64,000 nucleotides of DNA, from NCBI GenBank assembly GCA_017469785.1, contig JAFUFU010000048.1, positions 1 through 64,000 on the forward strand. Reading direction: 5' to 3'. The stretch's first letter is position 1. Every line of letters begins with the position of its first letter. Made by a program: the position numbers and the translations under genes. The notes under the pieces were generated by a model, which had not been told where the DNA came from, made no database searches, and worked only from the letters and a program-made list of their open reading frames with translations. Below, one piece after another: positions 50,873-59,642 of the stretch. The DNA is from Treponema sp. (GTDB lineage: Bacteria; Spirochaetota; Spirochaetia; Treponematales; Treponemataceae).

Positions 50873-52027
50873 GTGTTTTTAGTTTTATTTATTACTGCAC
50901 TGTGCCTTTTTATTCTTGTCCGCTTGCTCGTTGTCTTTCAGGTTCCCATTCAGTTTTTCATGATGGGGCAGGATAAAGGCTTTAAATTCAACGAAATTAC
51001 CTTGTTGTGGAAGCTGGCAAAAGAGGCAGAAATCGAAGAGCCCATGCAGCTGTATGTCTCCGTTCCCACGCTGAACATGGCAATCTCTAAAATCATCCTG
51101 AACTCAAAGGAAAACGGAACGGAAAGCCTTGAGGCAACCCAGAATTTTATAGCAAAGCTCTACGAATACCGTACTAAAATCGATCTTGAGCACGAAAACA
51201 AAAAGGGGCTTGATTCGACAAAGTACCTGGAAAAAGGACAGCGGCTCAGAATCATCCTCAAAGGAAAAGGAGTATTCGCCTCGGAAATCCTCAGTGTGGG
51301 CCATGAGATTATCATAAGGCTGCCTCTCCAGAAAAACGTCCGTACTGTAGATTCCGGAGACTGGGTCACAAAAGATGTCAGCGTGTATTTGTGGCGGAAA
51401 GGGGACGCCGGATATGTTTTTGATACCCGTGTCACAAATGCCGGCATGTTCCAGGGGCAGAACGTTATTTATCTTGCGCACACGAATCAGCTGGAGCGTG
51501 CCCAAAAACGCAAGTCAGTCAGGGCTGCCTGTGAAATTTACGCAAACCTGTACTTTATCGATGCTTCTGAGGAACCTGACTATAATGTTATCGAAGTCGA
51601 TTCCGGATACAAGTGCCTGCTGGAGGATATTTCTGAAGACGGAGCCATGATTCGGATAGGCGGGAAGGGGCGGCAGAACGTCAAAATCAAGATTCAGTTT
51701 GACATTGACGAGCGCATCATTGTCATGTACGGCATTATCCGTGCGGTGGAATACAACCAGATTGACAATCAGTCCCGGCTCCATTTTGAATGTCTCCACA
51801 TCGAAAAAGAAATGCGTAACAAAATCCTCGAATTCATTTACCGTGACTTGTCGGAAGACAAAAAAGATGAGCTTACGGCCCTTGAGGAGATTGAGCAGGA
51901 AAATCTTGACGACAGCGAAATCCACGACGGGGAATATGGCCAGGAAAAGGATAATGAAGTTGTTCCGGAATCAGGCAATGTCCCCGGTCAGGAAACTTCC
52001 CAGCCGGAAATACAGACAGGAGCGTAG
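50873..52027 (+). CDS. Membrane-anchored PilZ-domain protein (c-di-GMP receptor)
   Basis: 384 residues from GTG 50873; the ribosome site is poor, so the exact start is uncertain. Residues 2-24 are a membrane anchor. A middle YcgR-N-like domain (about residues 110-205) is followed by PilZ: RAQKRKSVRAACEI near residue 211 gives Arg-x-x-x-Arg and LLEDISEDGAMIRIGG near residue 246 gives Asp-x-Ser-x-x-Gly, the two c-di-GMP-binding motifs. The C-terminal 50 residues are acidic and disordered. Spirochaete PilZ proteins link c-di-GMP to motility and host adaptation. It is followed by the HEAT-like gene without a gap. Confidence 0.85.
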   Translation: MFLVLFITALCLFILVRLLVVFQVPIQFFMMGQDKGFKFNEITLLWKLAKEAEIEEPMQLYVSVPTLNMAISKIILNSKENGTESLEATQNFIAKLYEYRTKIDLEHENKKGLDSTKYLEKGQRLRIILKGKGVFASEILSVGHEIIIRLPLQKNVRTVDSGDWVTKDVSVYLWRKGDAGYVFDTRVTNAGMFQGQNVIYLAHTNQLERAQKRKSVRAACEIYANLYFIDASEEPDYNVIEVDSGYKCLLEDISEDGAMIRIGGKGRQNVKIKIQFDIDERIIVMYGIIRAVEYNQIDNQSRLHFECLHIEKEMRNKILEFIYRDLSEDKKDELTALEEIEQENLDDSEIHDGEYGQEKDNEVVPESGNVPGQETSQPEIQTGA

Positions 52028-52028
52028 A

Positions 52029-53231
52029 ATGGGAATTCGTACAGGCTGTCTTTTCTTTATCCTGATTTTTTTTGCCGCTTCTGTTGTCTCAGCATCTGTT
52101 TCTGAGAGCACAAAAAAATTCATCAAGGGAAGCATTTCTGACAAGATTCATGTCGTTCAGACAGTTGAGCTCAAGGAATCAATTCCTGTCATTGAAAAAG
52201 CCCTGGATTTTGTCATAGAGAATACGCCTGCATTCGGTTCCGATGAGGACTTGACCCAGCTTGCCCTTGTCTCCGTTAATACGCTCCCTTCTGACTCGAA
52301 AATAATCAGCCGAATCAAGGAGTCTTCCCAGAAGTCCCTTTCTGAGAAGCTTATGGCCATCTTCAAAATCCAGAAAGACAAGAATCTGCGCGCCGCGATC
52401 ATGAAAATTCTCCCGGCCTATGCCTCAGCTGACAAAAATCTTACGGTGAATTTTTTGAATGACTACCTTTCTACAGCTTTCAAGGCGGATGAAAAGGCCG
52501 AAAATGTCCTTGAGCAGGCAATCGTGACTCTTGGAACCATCGGGAATCAGGAGTCACTGACAATAATCTACAACATATGGTCATCAAAAATCTGGAAAGA
52601 ATACAGCGCGAGTACGGACGAGGCTCTTGTGCTTCTTTCCCAGGATTCCTTCACTGATGCGATTAAAATATTTTCAGTGTCAAAAATCGAAGATTCAGCC
52701 CATTATTTCTCTCTTCTTCATAAATCTTCAAAAATTTCGCAAAATTCTTTGTGCCAGATTGCCGAAACTGCACTTTTATTTGCTATTAATAATGCGGAGA
52801 AACTGAAAGCATCCGGTAAATCCGCGGAAAGAGCATTTTTTGATTTTCAGAAAGAAACCCATGAGCTGCTCGCTGAAAACAAGTGGTCTCATGCCTATTC
52901 TGTCATCAACAGCAATGTGATTCTCGCAAAGAAATCGTTTGACGAAGGAAAGATGAGTGAATCTGATTTTTCATCATTGATTTCTTCTGCCACTGCGATT
53001 CCATCCCATGAGCTTGCGCAGACTTTCACGGACATGCTTTCGGAATGCAATGGTATCCTTGAGAACAACAACAGGATGCCGGCCAAGAGCGTTGTTCTTG
53101 CTCTGATTTCTGCATTAGGAGTGCTGGGGGATAAGACTGCCTTTGACACCCTTCTATATGTAAGCTATCTTTCATATCCGCTGGATGTCATCGATGAGGC
53201 CAAAAAATCCCTTGCATTATTACAGTGGTAA
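52029..53231 (+). CDS. Exported helical-repeat protein of unknown function
   Basis: 400 residues from ATG 52029 with AGGAG 7 bp upstream; the frame is open far earlier, but only inside the PilZ gene. A signal peptide (TGCLFFILIFFAASVVSASV) is followed by alpha-helical repeats, for example LGTIGNQESLTIIYNIW near residue 171 and LGVLGDKTAFDTLLYVSYL near residue 364, which resemble HEAT units. No catalytic motif is visible. It is probably periplasmic and its gene is coupled to the PilZ gene and the ComEC-like gene. Confidence 0.7.
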   Translation: MGIRTGCLFFILIFFAASVVSASVSESTKKFIKGSISDKIHVVQTVELKESIPVIEKALDFVIENTPAFGSDEDLTQLALVSVNTLPSDSKIISRIKESSQKSLSEKLMAIFKIQKDKNLRAAIMKILPAYASADKNLTVNFLNDYLSTAFKADEKAENVLEQAIVTLGTIGNQESLTIIYNIWSSKIWKEYSASTDEALVLLSQDSFTDAIKIFSVSKIEDSAHYFSLLHKSSKISQNSLCQIAETALLFAINNAEKLKASGKSAERAFFDFQKETHELLAENKWSHAYSVINSNVILAKKSFDEGKMSESDFSSLISSATAIPSHELAQTFTDMLSECNGILENNNRMPAKSVVLALISALGVLGDKTAFDTLLYVSYLSYPLDVIDEAKKSLALLQW

Positions 53232-54472
53232 AAAATCCAGTATGCATTTCCGCACTGATTCTCGCATTTCTGTTATATTCGGGATTCGTGCGCGCGACAA
53301 ATCGTCATCCATTCAGGTGCCTTGCGCCGGCAGATGAAATCATATCAATGAGCGGAACGGTCTGCTCGAATCCCGTGAAAACACCTCTCTTTAACGGCTC
53401 CTATAGGATTATGTTCATGGTGAAAGAGGCTTGGACAGACAAAGGAATTTTTGAAGCCTGTGGAATCGTGAATGTGCTCATACCTGCCGCTCTTTTAGAG
53501 TCCTATTATCCGGGGAAACTTTACAGTCCTGTTTCTGCTTGGGCATCGAATGGGCTTTTTATCGAAAACGGCCGGAAGCTGAGACTTTCCATTTCTTCAG
53601 TCAGCCATGGGCCGGAGAGTTTTTTCCTTGCCTCATCAGGAAGGGAACTCGGCTGGGAGGGAAACGGCCTTACGGGCAGGATTATTCGTTTCCGCGGGCT
53701 CTGCAGGCTCCAGTTCAAGAGGCTCATGTATTCATGGGGAAACGCGGGCGGACTCTTGCTGGCCCTCTTGTCTGGAAGCCGCGAATACACTGAGAAATCC
53801 GTATCGGATGCATTCAGGGCTTCAGGGCTTTCTCACATCCTGGCACTTTCCGGGATGCACCTCGGCCTGTTCGGCTCAATTGCCAGGTTTTTCGGAAGAA
53901 AGGCGAGCGGAAGGACGCTGGGCAATGCCCTTCAGCTTGGCGCGGTCTGTTTTTTCGTCTATTTTGCAGGGATGTCTCCGTCCCTGTTCAGGGCCTTTCT
54001 TGCCGCCTTGATTTTATACATCGCATCGCTTCTCAGGATGAACAGGCCTGATTCACTGGCTCTTCTTTCAACCTGCTTTATAATCCATCTAATCTTTTTT
54101 CCAGAGCATTCAGGAGAAAGCGCATTCATGCTGTCATACGCATCTCTTGGCGGAATTATAATCTTTGGCAGGATGTTCAGAAAAGTGTATCCTGTTTTCA
54201 TTCCCCGCAAATTGCGTCTTTCGATTGCCGATTCTTCGGCGGCCCAGCTTGCGACCGCTCCCGTTTCCCTGCGCTTTTTTGGTTCACTTGCCCCTCAGGG
54301 AATCATTGCGGCTGTTTTTGTGTCCCCTGTCGTGTTCCTGTTTTTGTACGCAGGGCTTTTTGCCTGTATAATTTGCTTGTTCCTGCCTTTTCTTTCTGGG
54401 CCGATAAGTGCTATTATGAACATGCTTTATTTTGTGATAAAGAATCTCGTTATATTTTTCAGTTTTGAATAA
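53225..54472 (+). CDS. ComEC/Rec2-like membrane protein without the metallo-hydrolase domain
   Basis: 415 residues from GTG 53225, overlapping the previous stop. After an N-terminal helix and a beta-rich region (residues 35-160), the competence core appears: LLALLSGSREY near residue 178, ASGLSHILALSGMHLGLFGS near residue 197 (HLLAxSGxH motif), and FVYFAGMSPSLFRAF near residue 241. Then come about seven helices. Full ComEC proteins have a C-terminal beta-lactamase-like domain, absent here because the frame ends after the membrane part. It may move DNA across the inner membrane or be a remnant function; no other competence gene is in view. Confidence 0.82.
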   Translation: MVKNPVCISALILAFLLYSGFVRATNRHPFRCLAPADEIISMSGTVCSNPVKTPLFNGSYRIMFMVKEAWTDKGIFEACGIVNVLIPAALLESYYPGKLYSPVSAWASNGLFIENGRKLRLSISSVSHGPESFFLASSGRELGWEGNGLTGRIIRFRGLCRLQFKRLMYSWGNAGGLLLALLSGSREYTEKSVSDAFRASGLSHILALSGMHLGLFGSIARFFGRKASGRTLGNALQLGAVCFFVYFAGMSPSLFRAFLAALILYIASLLRMNRPDSLALLSTCFIIHLIFFPEHSGESAFMLSYASLGGIIIFGRMFRKVYPVFIPRKLRLSIADSSAAQLATAPVSLRFFGSLAPQGIIAAVFVSPVVFLFLYAGLFACIICLFLPFLSGPISAIMNMLYFVIKNLVIFFSFE

Positions 54473-54481
54473 GGAAAAAGA

Positions 54482-55342
54482 ATGGAACATCCTGATTACA
54501 ACAGTCCTCTTGCATTGAAAGCCTTTCTTGATGAAAATGGCATGGCCATGCAGAAAAAGTTCGGACAGAATTTTCTCGTAAATGCGGACGCAAGACGTAA
54601 AATCGTTGACCAGCTTGACATCGGGCAGGGGACGTCCGTATGGGAGGTGGGCCCCGGCTTGGGCTGCATGACAGACGAGATTCTGGGCAGGGGTGCGCGG
54701 CTTACAGCCTTTGAGATTGACCACGGTTTTTCACGATTGCTCAGGGAATTTTTTTCTGATTTTTCCGCAAAGGGCAATTTCACTCTTGTAGAAGGCGATG
54801 TGCTTAAAACATGGAAGGCCCACGCCGATGAATTCGGTGCCGCCCAGCGTTTTTTTGGAAATCTTCCCTATAACGTTGCCGCCATGATTATTGCCGACAC
54901 CATAAACAAGGGGGTCCGTTTTGACCGGGCTGTCGTTACGGTTCAGAAGGAGGTTGCCCAGCGCATGACGGCTGCTGCGGGAAGCGAAAACTATTCTTCA
55001 TTTTCCGTTCTCTGTCAGTGGGCATACTCCGTAAAAAATATCATTGATTTAGCCGGTGGAAATTTCTGGCCTGTGCCGAACGTTGCGAGCCGGGCTGTTC
55101 TCATGCTGAGACGGGATGATTTTCCGCGGTGCAAGGACCCGCAGTTTTTCATGAAGATGATTCGTCAGCTTTTTTCTTCGCGGCGAAAAACAGTCCGCAA
55201 CAATCTGCTTCCCATCGCAGGTGCTGAAAAATCAGACCTTGCACTTGAGGCGGCAGGCATCAAAGCTTCTGAGAGGGCAGAAAACCTCAGCATCGACCTC
55301 TTGCTAAGACTCTCAGACGCGCTTACCGAGGTTTTAAAATAA
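54482..55342 (+). CDS. rsmA: 16S rRNA (A1518/A1519-N6) dimethyltransferase
   Basis: 286 residues. KKFGQNFLVNADARRKIV near residue 21 is the family N-terminal motif, WEVGPGLGCMTDEIL near residue 55 the SAM-binding loop, and FFGNLPYNVAAMI near residue 124 the NLPY catalytic motif. FSSRRKTVRNNLL near residue 236 is the conserved C-terminal rRNA-binding segment. It methylates two adenosines near the 3' end of 16S rRNA. AAGGAAAAAG precedes the ATG. Genes on both sides are unrelated in function. Confidence 0.96.
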   Translation: MEHPDYNSPLALKAFLDENGMAMQKKFGQNFLVNADARRKIVDQLDIGQGTSVWEVGPGLGCMTDEILGRGARLTAFEIDHGFSRLLREFFSDFSAKGNFTLVEGDVLKTWKAHADEFGAAQRFFGNLPYNVAAMIIADTINKGVRFDRAVVTVQKEVAQRMTAAAGSENYSSFSVLCQWAYSVKNIIDLAGGNFWPVPNVASRAVLMLRRDDFPRCKDPQFFMKMIRQLFSSRRKTVRNNLLPIAGAEKSDLALEAAGIKASERAENLSIDLLLRLSDALTEVLK

Positions 55343-55345
55343 GGA

Positions 55346-55897
55346 ATGAAAAAAAAGATTTTCTGCCTGTTTTCAATTCTTCTCATCTCATGCCTCTCTT
55401 TGCAGAAGCCTTTTGCGGCCGACACTTCCGCCTCAAGCAATTACGATGACATTTCATTTCCACAGTGGGCAAAAGACTTGCGTCGCACGGAAATCATCAC
55501 CCTTGGCTCCCTGCCATTTGTCACCTTGTGGACGACTGTCGGCTATTCGCTTTACGAATATGGTGAATTCCGCAATCCTCTTGATAAAAGCACTGATTCA
55601 TTCACCGAAGACGACCAGTGGAAAATCATAAAACTTTCCGCCGTGTCCTGCCTTGCCCTTGGGCTTACAGATTTGACAATAAACCTGATTTCACGGGCGC
55701 ACAAGGAAAACAAGCTGAGAAAATTACGCGAGCTTCAGCCATACACGATTACCGCCGGAAAAGACCGTGAGCCTCCGAAAATCCACGAGGATGAGACCGA
55801 TGAGCAGGCGGAAGAACGGTTGCGGCATGAAAATGGCATGGAAGGAACCCCAGAGGGTGAGTGTTTTATTGAAGGTGTAGAAAGTGCCATATTTTAA
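55346..55897 (+). CDS. Uncharacterised exported or membrane protein
   Basis: 183 residues. The N terminus FCLFSILLISCLSLQKPFAA is a signal sequence; Cys at LISC could be a lipoprotein site, but the spacing is not ideal. One more hydrophobic helix lies near residue 88 (LSAVSCLALGLTDLTINLI), and the C-terminal 60 residues are acidic and charged. No family recognised. Its 3' end overlaps the pseudouridine synthase gene by 14 bp. Proteins of this kind next to RsmA in treponemes are hypothetical. Confidence 0.6.
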   Translation: MKKKIFCLFSILLISCLSLQKPFAADTSASSNYDDISFPQWAKDLRRTEIITLGSLPFVTLWTTVGYSLYEYGEFRNPLDKSTDSFTEDDQWKIIKLSAVSCLALGLTDLTINLISRAHKENKLRKLRELQPYTITAGKDREPPKIHEDETDEQAEERLRHENGMEGTPEGECFIEGVESAIF

Positions 55898-56882
55898 TCT
55901 TCGCGTCCCCGCTGATTTTTCGGAATCCATCCGACTGGACAAATATATCGCATCCCTTCCTCCGGAAAGCTTAGGCACAAGCATGAACCGCTCGAAACTG
56001 AAAAACGGCGTCACGGAGCTGCTTGTCAACGGGAAAAAAAGCAAGATGTCCTGCAAGGTGCGCCGGGGAGATGAAATCTACCTTCAGTGGGAAGAAAGCG
56101 TGCCGGAAAACATTGAGCCTGAAAATATTGACCTCGACATCCTGTACGAGGATGACTGCGTTACGGTCTTGAACAAGAGACAGGGGATGGTCACCCATCC
56201 GGCGGCAGGCAATTGGAACGGCACTCTGGTAAACGCGCTTTTGTATCACTGGGGGCGTCAGGCTATCCATCAAAATGTGGCAGAGTCCGTAACGGAAGCC
56301 GTCCTTGCAAAGCGCAGGCCCGGAATCGTGCATCGTCTGGATAAGGATACGTCCGGCGTGATTATCACTGCCAAGAACCGTGCGGCTGAGGAATTCCTCC
56401 ACGATGAATTTTTGCACCACAACAGAATTACAAAGGAATATATCGCAATATGCTGCGGCCATCCCCAAAAACTTGAAGGCAGGATTGAGACTCAGATTAT
56501 TCGTGACCCCAGGGACAGAAAGCGTTTCAAAGCGGTGGTCGGTACCGATGAAGGGAAAAAGGCTGTTACGATTTACAAATGTTTTGCCACATACGGTCCT
56601 TTCTCGCTCATGAGAATCAGGATAAAAACCGGGCGAACCCATCAGATTCGCGTGCACATGAAATATCTGGGCTGTCCGATTATGGGCGACCCGATTTACG
56701 GCAATTTTCTGAAAGGCTCTCCTTTTCAGAGCGCATCCCTCATGCTGCACGCATATCTCCTTAAAATAAGGATTCCGTCTCATGCAGGGCAGATGACCTT
56801 CAAGGCGCCGGTTCCATTGAGGTTCAAGAAAGTGCTTCGGACACTGCATGAAAGATACGGAAAATCAAGCGGAAAAAAATGA
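55884..56882 (+). CDS. RluD-family 23S rRNA pseudouridine synthase
   Basis: 332 residues from GTG. An S4 RNA-binding domain occupies about residues 12-75 (IRLDKYIASL, then VTELLVNGKKSKMS); the catalytic part has VHRLDKDTSGVIITAKN near residue 148 with the nucleophilic Asp, and GRTHQIRVHMKYLGCPIMGD near residue 251. This is the RluD/RluC type that modifies 23S rRNA. It overlaps the next pseudouridine synthase gene by 4 bp, so two synthases are made from one transcript. Confidence 0.92.
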   Translation: MPYFNLRVPADFSESIRLDKYIASLPPESLGTSMNRSKLKNGVTELLVNGKKSKMSCKVRRGDEIYLQWEESVPENIEPENIDLDILYEDDCVTVLNKRQGMVTHPAAGNWNGTLVNALLYHWGRQAIHQNVAESVTEAVLAKRRPGIVHRLDKDTSGVIITAKNRAAEEFLHDEFLHHNRITKEYIAICCGHPQKLEGRIETQIIRDPRDRKRFKAVVGTDEGKKAVTIYKCFATYGPFSLMRIRIKTGRTHQIRVHMKYLGCPIMGDPIYGNFLKGSPFQSASLMLHAYLLKIRIPSHAGQMTFKAPVPLRFKKVLRTLHERYGKSSGKK

Positions 56883-57640
56883 GCGTCAAAAATCTTCAAA
56901 TAATTCATGCCCCTACAAGCGAATCTCCCTTTCTCGTGATTGCAAAGCCTGCCGGCCTTCCTTCCGCGCCCCTGCGCGACGGTGATGAAAGCGTCCTTGC
57001 GAGAGCCATTGAAATGTTCCCTGTAATCGCAGAAATCCACGGAAAAAAGGAAATCGAGCATGGGCTTGTCCACAGGATTGATACGGAAACAAGCGGACTC
57101 GTGCTGATTGCATCAACCCAGGAAAGTTATGACGCCTTGATTTCATCACAAAGAGACGGTCTTTTTGAAAAATGGTACCGGGCTGACTGTGACTTTATTC
57201 CAGATTGCGCCGAAACGCTCGGAGCTTTTCCTCCGTATCCTGCCATGGAAAAAATCTTTGAAAAGACGGCTCAAAAAGCCCTGACGCTTGAGGTAAAAAG
57301 CGCCTTCCGTCCCTTCGGAGAAAAAGGCAGGGAAGTGCGGCCCGTGACCGAAAGCTCGGGCAGGGCGGCGCTCAAAAAAAGCGGGGCAAGGCTTTACAGG
57401 ACAGAAATACAGATTGACGCAAATGGCTCAGCCCTCTGTCACATCAGCGCTGGCTACCGGCATCAGGTTCGCTGCCATCTGGCATGGTGCGGATTTCCGG
57501 TAAAAGGCGACAGAATCTACAATCCAAGGGACAGAAAACTGAATGAATCAAACGGTAAGGAGCATGACATGCGTTTTGAGGCTGTCAGAATCAGCTTTCC
57601 TCATCCGCTGACGAAAGTTCCGCTAGCCTTTCAAATGTAA
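56879..57640 (+). CDS. RluA-family pseudouridine synthase without S4 domain
   Basis: 253 residues. LVIAKPAGLPSAP near residue 21, GLVHRIDTETSGLVLIA near residue 62 with catalytic Asp, and YRHQVRCHLAWCGFPVKGDR near residue 182 mark the family. There is no S4 domain, and residues 100-155 hold a non-conserved insert. Target RNA unknown. The 3' end overlaps the convergent gene at 57591 by 50 bp. Confidence 0.88.
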   Translation: MSVKNLQIIHAPTSESPFLVIAKPAGLPSAPLRDGDESVLARAIEMFPVIAEIHGKKEIEHGLVHRIDTETSGLVLIASTQESYDALISSQRDGLFEKWYRADCDFIPDCAETLGAFPPYPAMEKIFEKTAQKALTLEVKSAFRPFGEKGREVRPVTESSGRAALKKSGARLYRTEIQIDANGSALCHISAGYRHQVRCHLAWCGFPVKGDRIYNPRDRKLNESNGKEHDMRFEAVRISFPHPLTKVPLAFQM

Positions 57641-58382
57641 AGAAACAGAATGCCTTGATACGGCGGTAGAATGCATTGTCAATCCTCTTGTTGAGAAAGG
57701 GAAATCTTATGGTGTCAACGCCGCCAAAAGCATAAATAATCCAGTTATCCCCGTAACGGAAGAGGGTGATGACGGCAATCATCTTTCCCTTGCCGATTGC
57801 GCTGATGATATTCCTGTAACGGACTTTATCTGTATTTCGCATCTGATAAAAATAATAATTCCCCAGCTGCTCCGACTCGATTCTTCCGGTAAAATAGTCA
57901 AGCGGCCTCATCAGAAATCGCTCGGTGATAATCTCCCTTCCGTTTTCAAGCTCTATGCTTTCAATCGTTGCGTCTGAATACAGATAGCGGATTCGCCCGT
58001 CGTCATCGTAGTAAAACGGAACTTTGGTATAGCTTTCGCTCTCCTTCAGCATGGCGGATATTATGTCAGTGAGGTTTTCAAAATCTTTGTAGGGCAGGAT
58101 TTTTATAATCTCCACAAGATGATTCGGATTGACTTTCTTTATGGAGGCAAGCATCTTTCTGGTTTCTGGAATTTCATTTATACGGGAATATTTGAGTTTT
58201 CCGATGCTGTTGCAGACGACCTCGCCGTTCCTTAGCGCGATTATGTCACGTCCTGTCAGGCGTTCGTTGAAAAGATAGTTGAGCTCGCCGTCCATGATTT
58301 TTATGGATTTTTGGGCCTGCAGCGAAAAAAACATCGAGAAAATTAAAAAAAAGCGCAAAAAAATTCTCTTCATTATTTTCAT
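57591..58382 (-). CDS. Uncharacterised exported protein
   Basis: 263 residues from ATG 58382; ATG 58373 is an alternative and neither has a strong ribosome site. A signal peptide (RFFLIFSMFFSLQAQ) is followed by a mixed alpha/beta protein with LTGRDIIALRNGEVV near residue 37 and YFTGRIESEQLGNYYFYQMR near residue 166. No domain is recognised. It is divergent from the aminotransferase gene and overlaps the pseudouridine synthase at its end. Conserved exported proteins of about this size are frequent in treponemes. Confidence 0.62.
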   Translation of the reverse strand: MKIMKRIFLRFFLIFSMFFSLQAQKSIKIMDGELNYLFNERLTGRDIIALRNGEVVCNSIGKLKYSRINEIPETRKMLASIKKVNPNHLVEIIKILPYKDFENLTDIISAMLKESESYTKVPFYYDDDGRIRYLYSDATIESIELENGREIITERFLMRPLDYFTGRIESEQLGNYYFYQMRNTDKVRYRNIISAIGKGKMIAVITLFRYGDNWIIYAFGGVDTIRFPFLNKRIDNAFYRRIKAFCFFTFERLAELSSADEES

Positions 58383-58406
58383 TACCAATGATATACTATA
58401 ATAACC

Positions 58407-59612
58407 ATGATTGCAAAACATATTCAAGAAACAATAAATTCAAAGGGCGCATCCGTTATCCGGAAGATGTTTGAAGAAGGCATCGTGCTCAAAAAACAAT
58501 ACGGCGAGGAAAATGTTTTTGACTTTACGCTTGGAAATCCAGATTTGGATCCTCCGCAGAAAGTCATTGATGCAATTCAGGAAGAGGCGAAGAATACTTC
58601 CCACGGTTGCCACGGCTATATGCCCAACGCCGGCTATCCCTACGTGCGTGAGGCAATTGCTCAGAAAATTACGAAAGAGCAGGGGCTTGCCATAACCGGA
58701 AGCAATGTGATTATGACCGTAGGAGCCGCCTCAGCGCTTAACTGCGTGTTCAAGGCTCTTCTCAATCCCGGCGACGAGGTAATTGTTCCGGCTCCTTTCT
58801 TTGCGGAATACCGGCATTATGCGGTGAATCATGGCGGTTCATTAATCGAAGTCCCGTCAAAAAATGATTTTTCCCTTGACTTGGACGGAATCAAAGCCCG
58901 CCTTTGCGAAAAAACCGCCGCCGTCTTGATAAACAATCCCAACAATCCGACCGGAAAGATTTATTCAGAATCTGATATCAAAGAGCTTGCATCTGTTTTG
59001 AACGAACATAACAAAAAAACGGGAAGGGTCACTTATCTTGTCTGTGATGAGCCATACCGTGCGATTTCCTATGACGGTGCAAAAGTAGCGCCAGCTTTTC
59101 AGTTCTACGACAATACTGTCATCGTATCGTCCTTTGCAAAAGATTTGAGCCTGCCAGGCGAGCGAATCGGTTACGTTGCAGTCAGCCCGAAATCCGACAA
59201 TCCCGAGGAATTCATCAAGGCAGTGACGTTTTCACTCCGGGTGCTCGGTTGCGTGAATGCGCCGGCTTTCTTCCAGAAAGTCATCGCAAAATCATGGGAT
59301 GCCAAGGTTGACTACTCAAGCTATAAAAACCGCCGCGATAACCTCATGGCAATTCTCGACAGGGTCGGGATTGAATATTACAGGCCGCAGGGCGCTTTCT
59401 ATCTTTTCTGCAAGGTTCCAGCACAATTCAGTGGAGATGACGGTGATTTCTGCGACTATCTCAAAAAATACCTTGTTCTTGCAGCCCCGGGTTCTGGATT
59501 TGGCGGTAAAGGCTGGTTCAGGCTGGCCTACTGTGTTTCGTCAAAAACAATCACTGGTTCCGAAAGAGCTTTTAATGAGGCCATGAACCAGCTGAAAATC
59601 CAAAACAAATAA
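58407..59612 (+). CDS. PLP-dependent aminotransferase (class I/II, AspC-like)
   Basis: 401 residues. FTLGNPDLDPPQKVID near residue 40, GHGCHGYMPNAGYP-like substrate segment near residue 67, INNPNNPTGKIYSE near residue 175 and SSFAKDLSLPGERIGYVA near residue 248 (PLP lysine, then the Arg-x-Gly-Tyr anchor) identify a type I aminotransferase. It would move an amino group between an amino acid (probably aspartate) and 2-oxoglutarate. Monocistronic by position: divergent gene upstream, glgA 30 bp downstream with its own ribosome site. Confidence 0.9.
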   Translation: MIAKHIQETINSKGASVIRKMFEEGIVLKKQYGEENVFDFTLGNPDLDPPQKVIDAIQEEAKNTSHGCHGYMPNAGYPYVREAIAQKITKEQGLAITGSNVIMTVGAASALNCVFKALLNPGDEVIVPAPFFAEYRHYAVNHGGSLIEVPSKNDFSLDLDGIKARLCEKTAAVLINNPNNPTGKIYSESDIKELASVLNEHNKKTGRVTYLVCDEPYRAISYDGAKVAPAFQFYDNTVIVSSFAKDLSLPGERIGYVAVSPKSDNPEEFIKAVTFSLRVLGCVNAPAFFQKVIAKSWDAKVDYSSYKNRRDNLMAILDRVGIEYYRPQGAFYLFCKVPAQFSGDDGDFCDYLKKYLVLAAPGSGFGGKGWFRLAYCVSSKTITGSERAFNEAMNQLKIQNK

Positions 59613-59642
59613 GCACAACGAATTACCTTATGGAGGAATAAT

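Noticed and set aside
55971..56849. 292-codon open frame on the minus strand opposite the RluD-type gene
   Set aside because: It lies fully inside a gene with clear pseudouridine synthase motifs, has no ribosome site and no recognisable domain.
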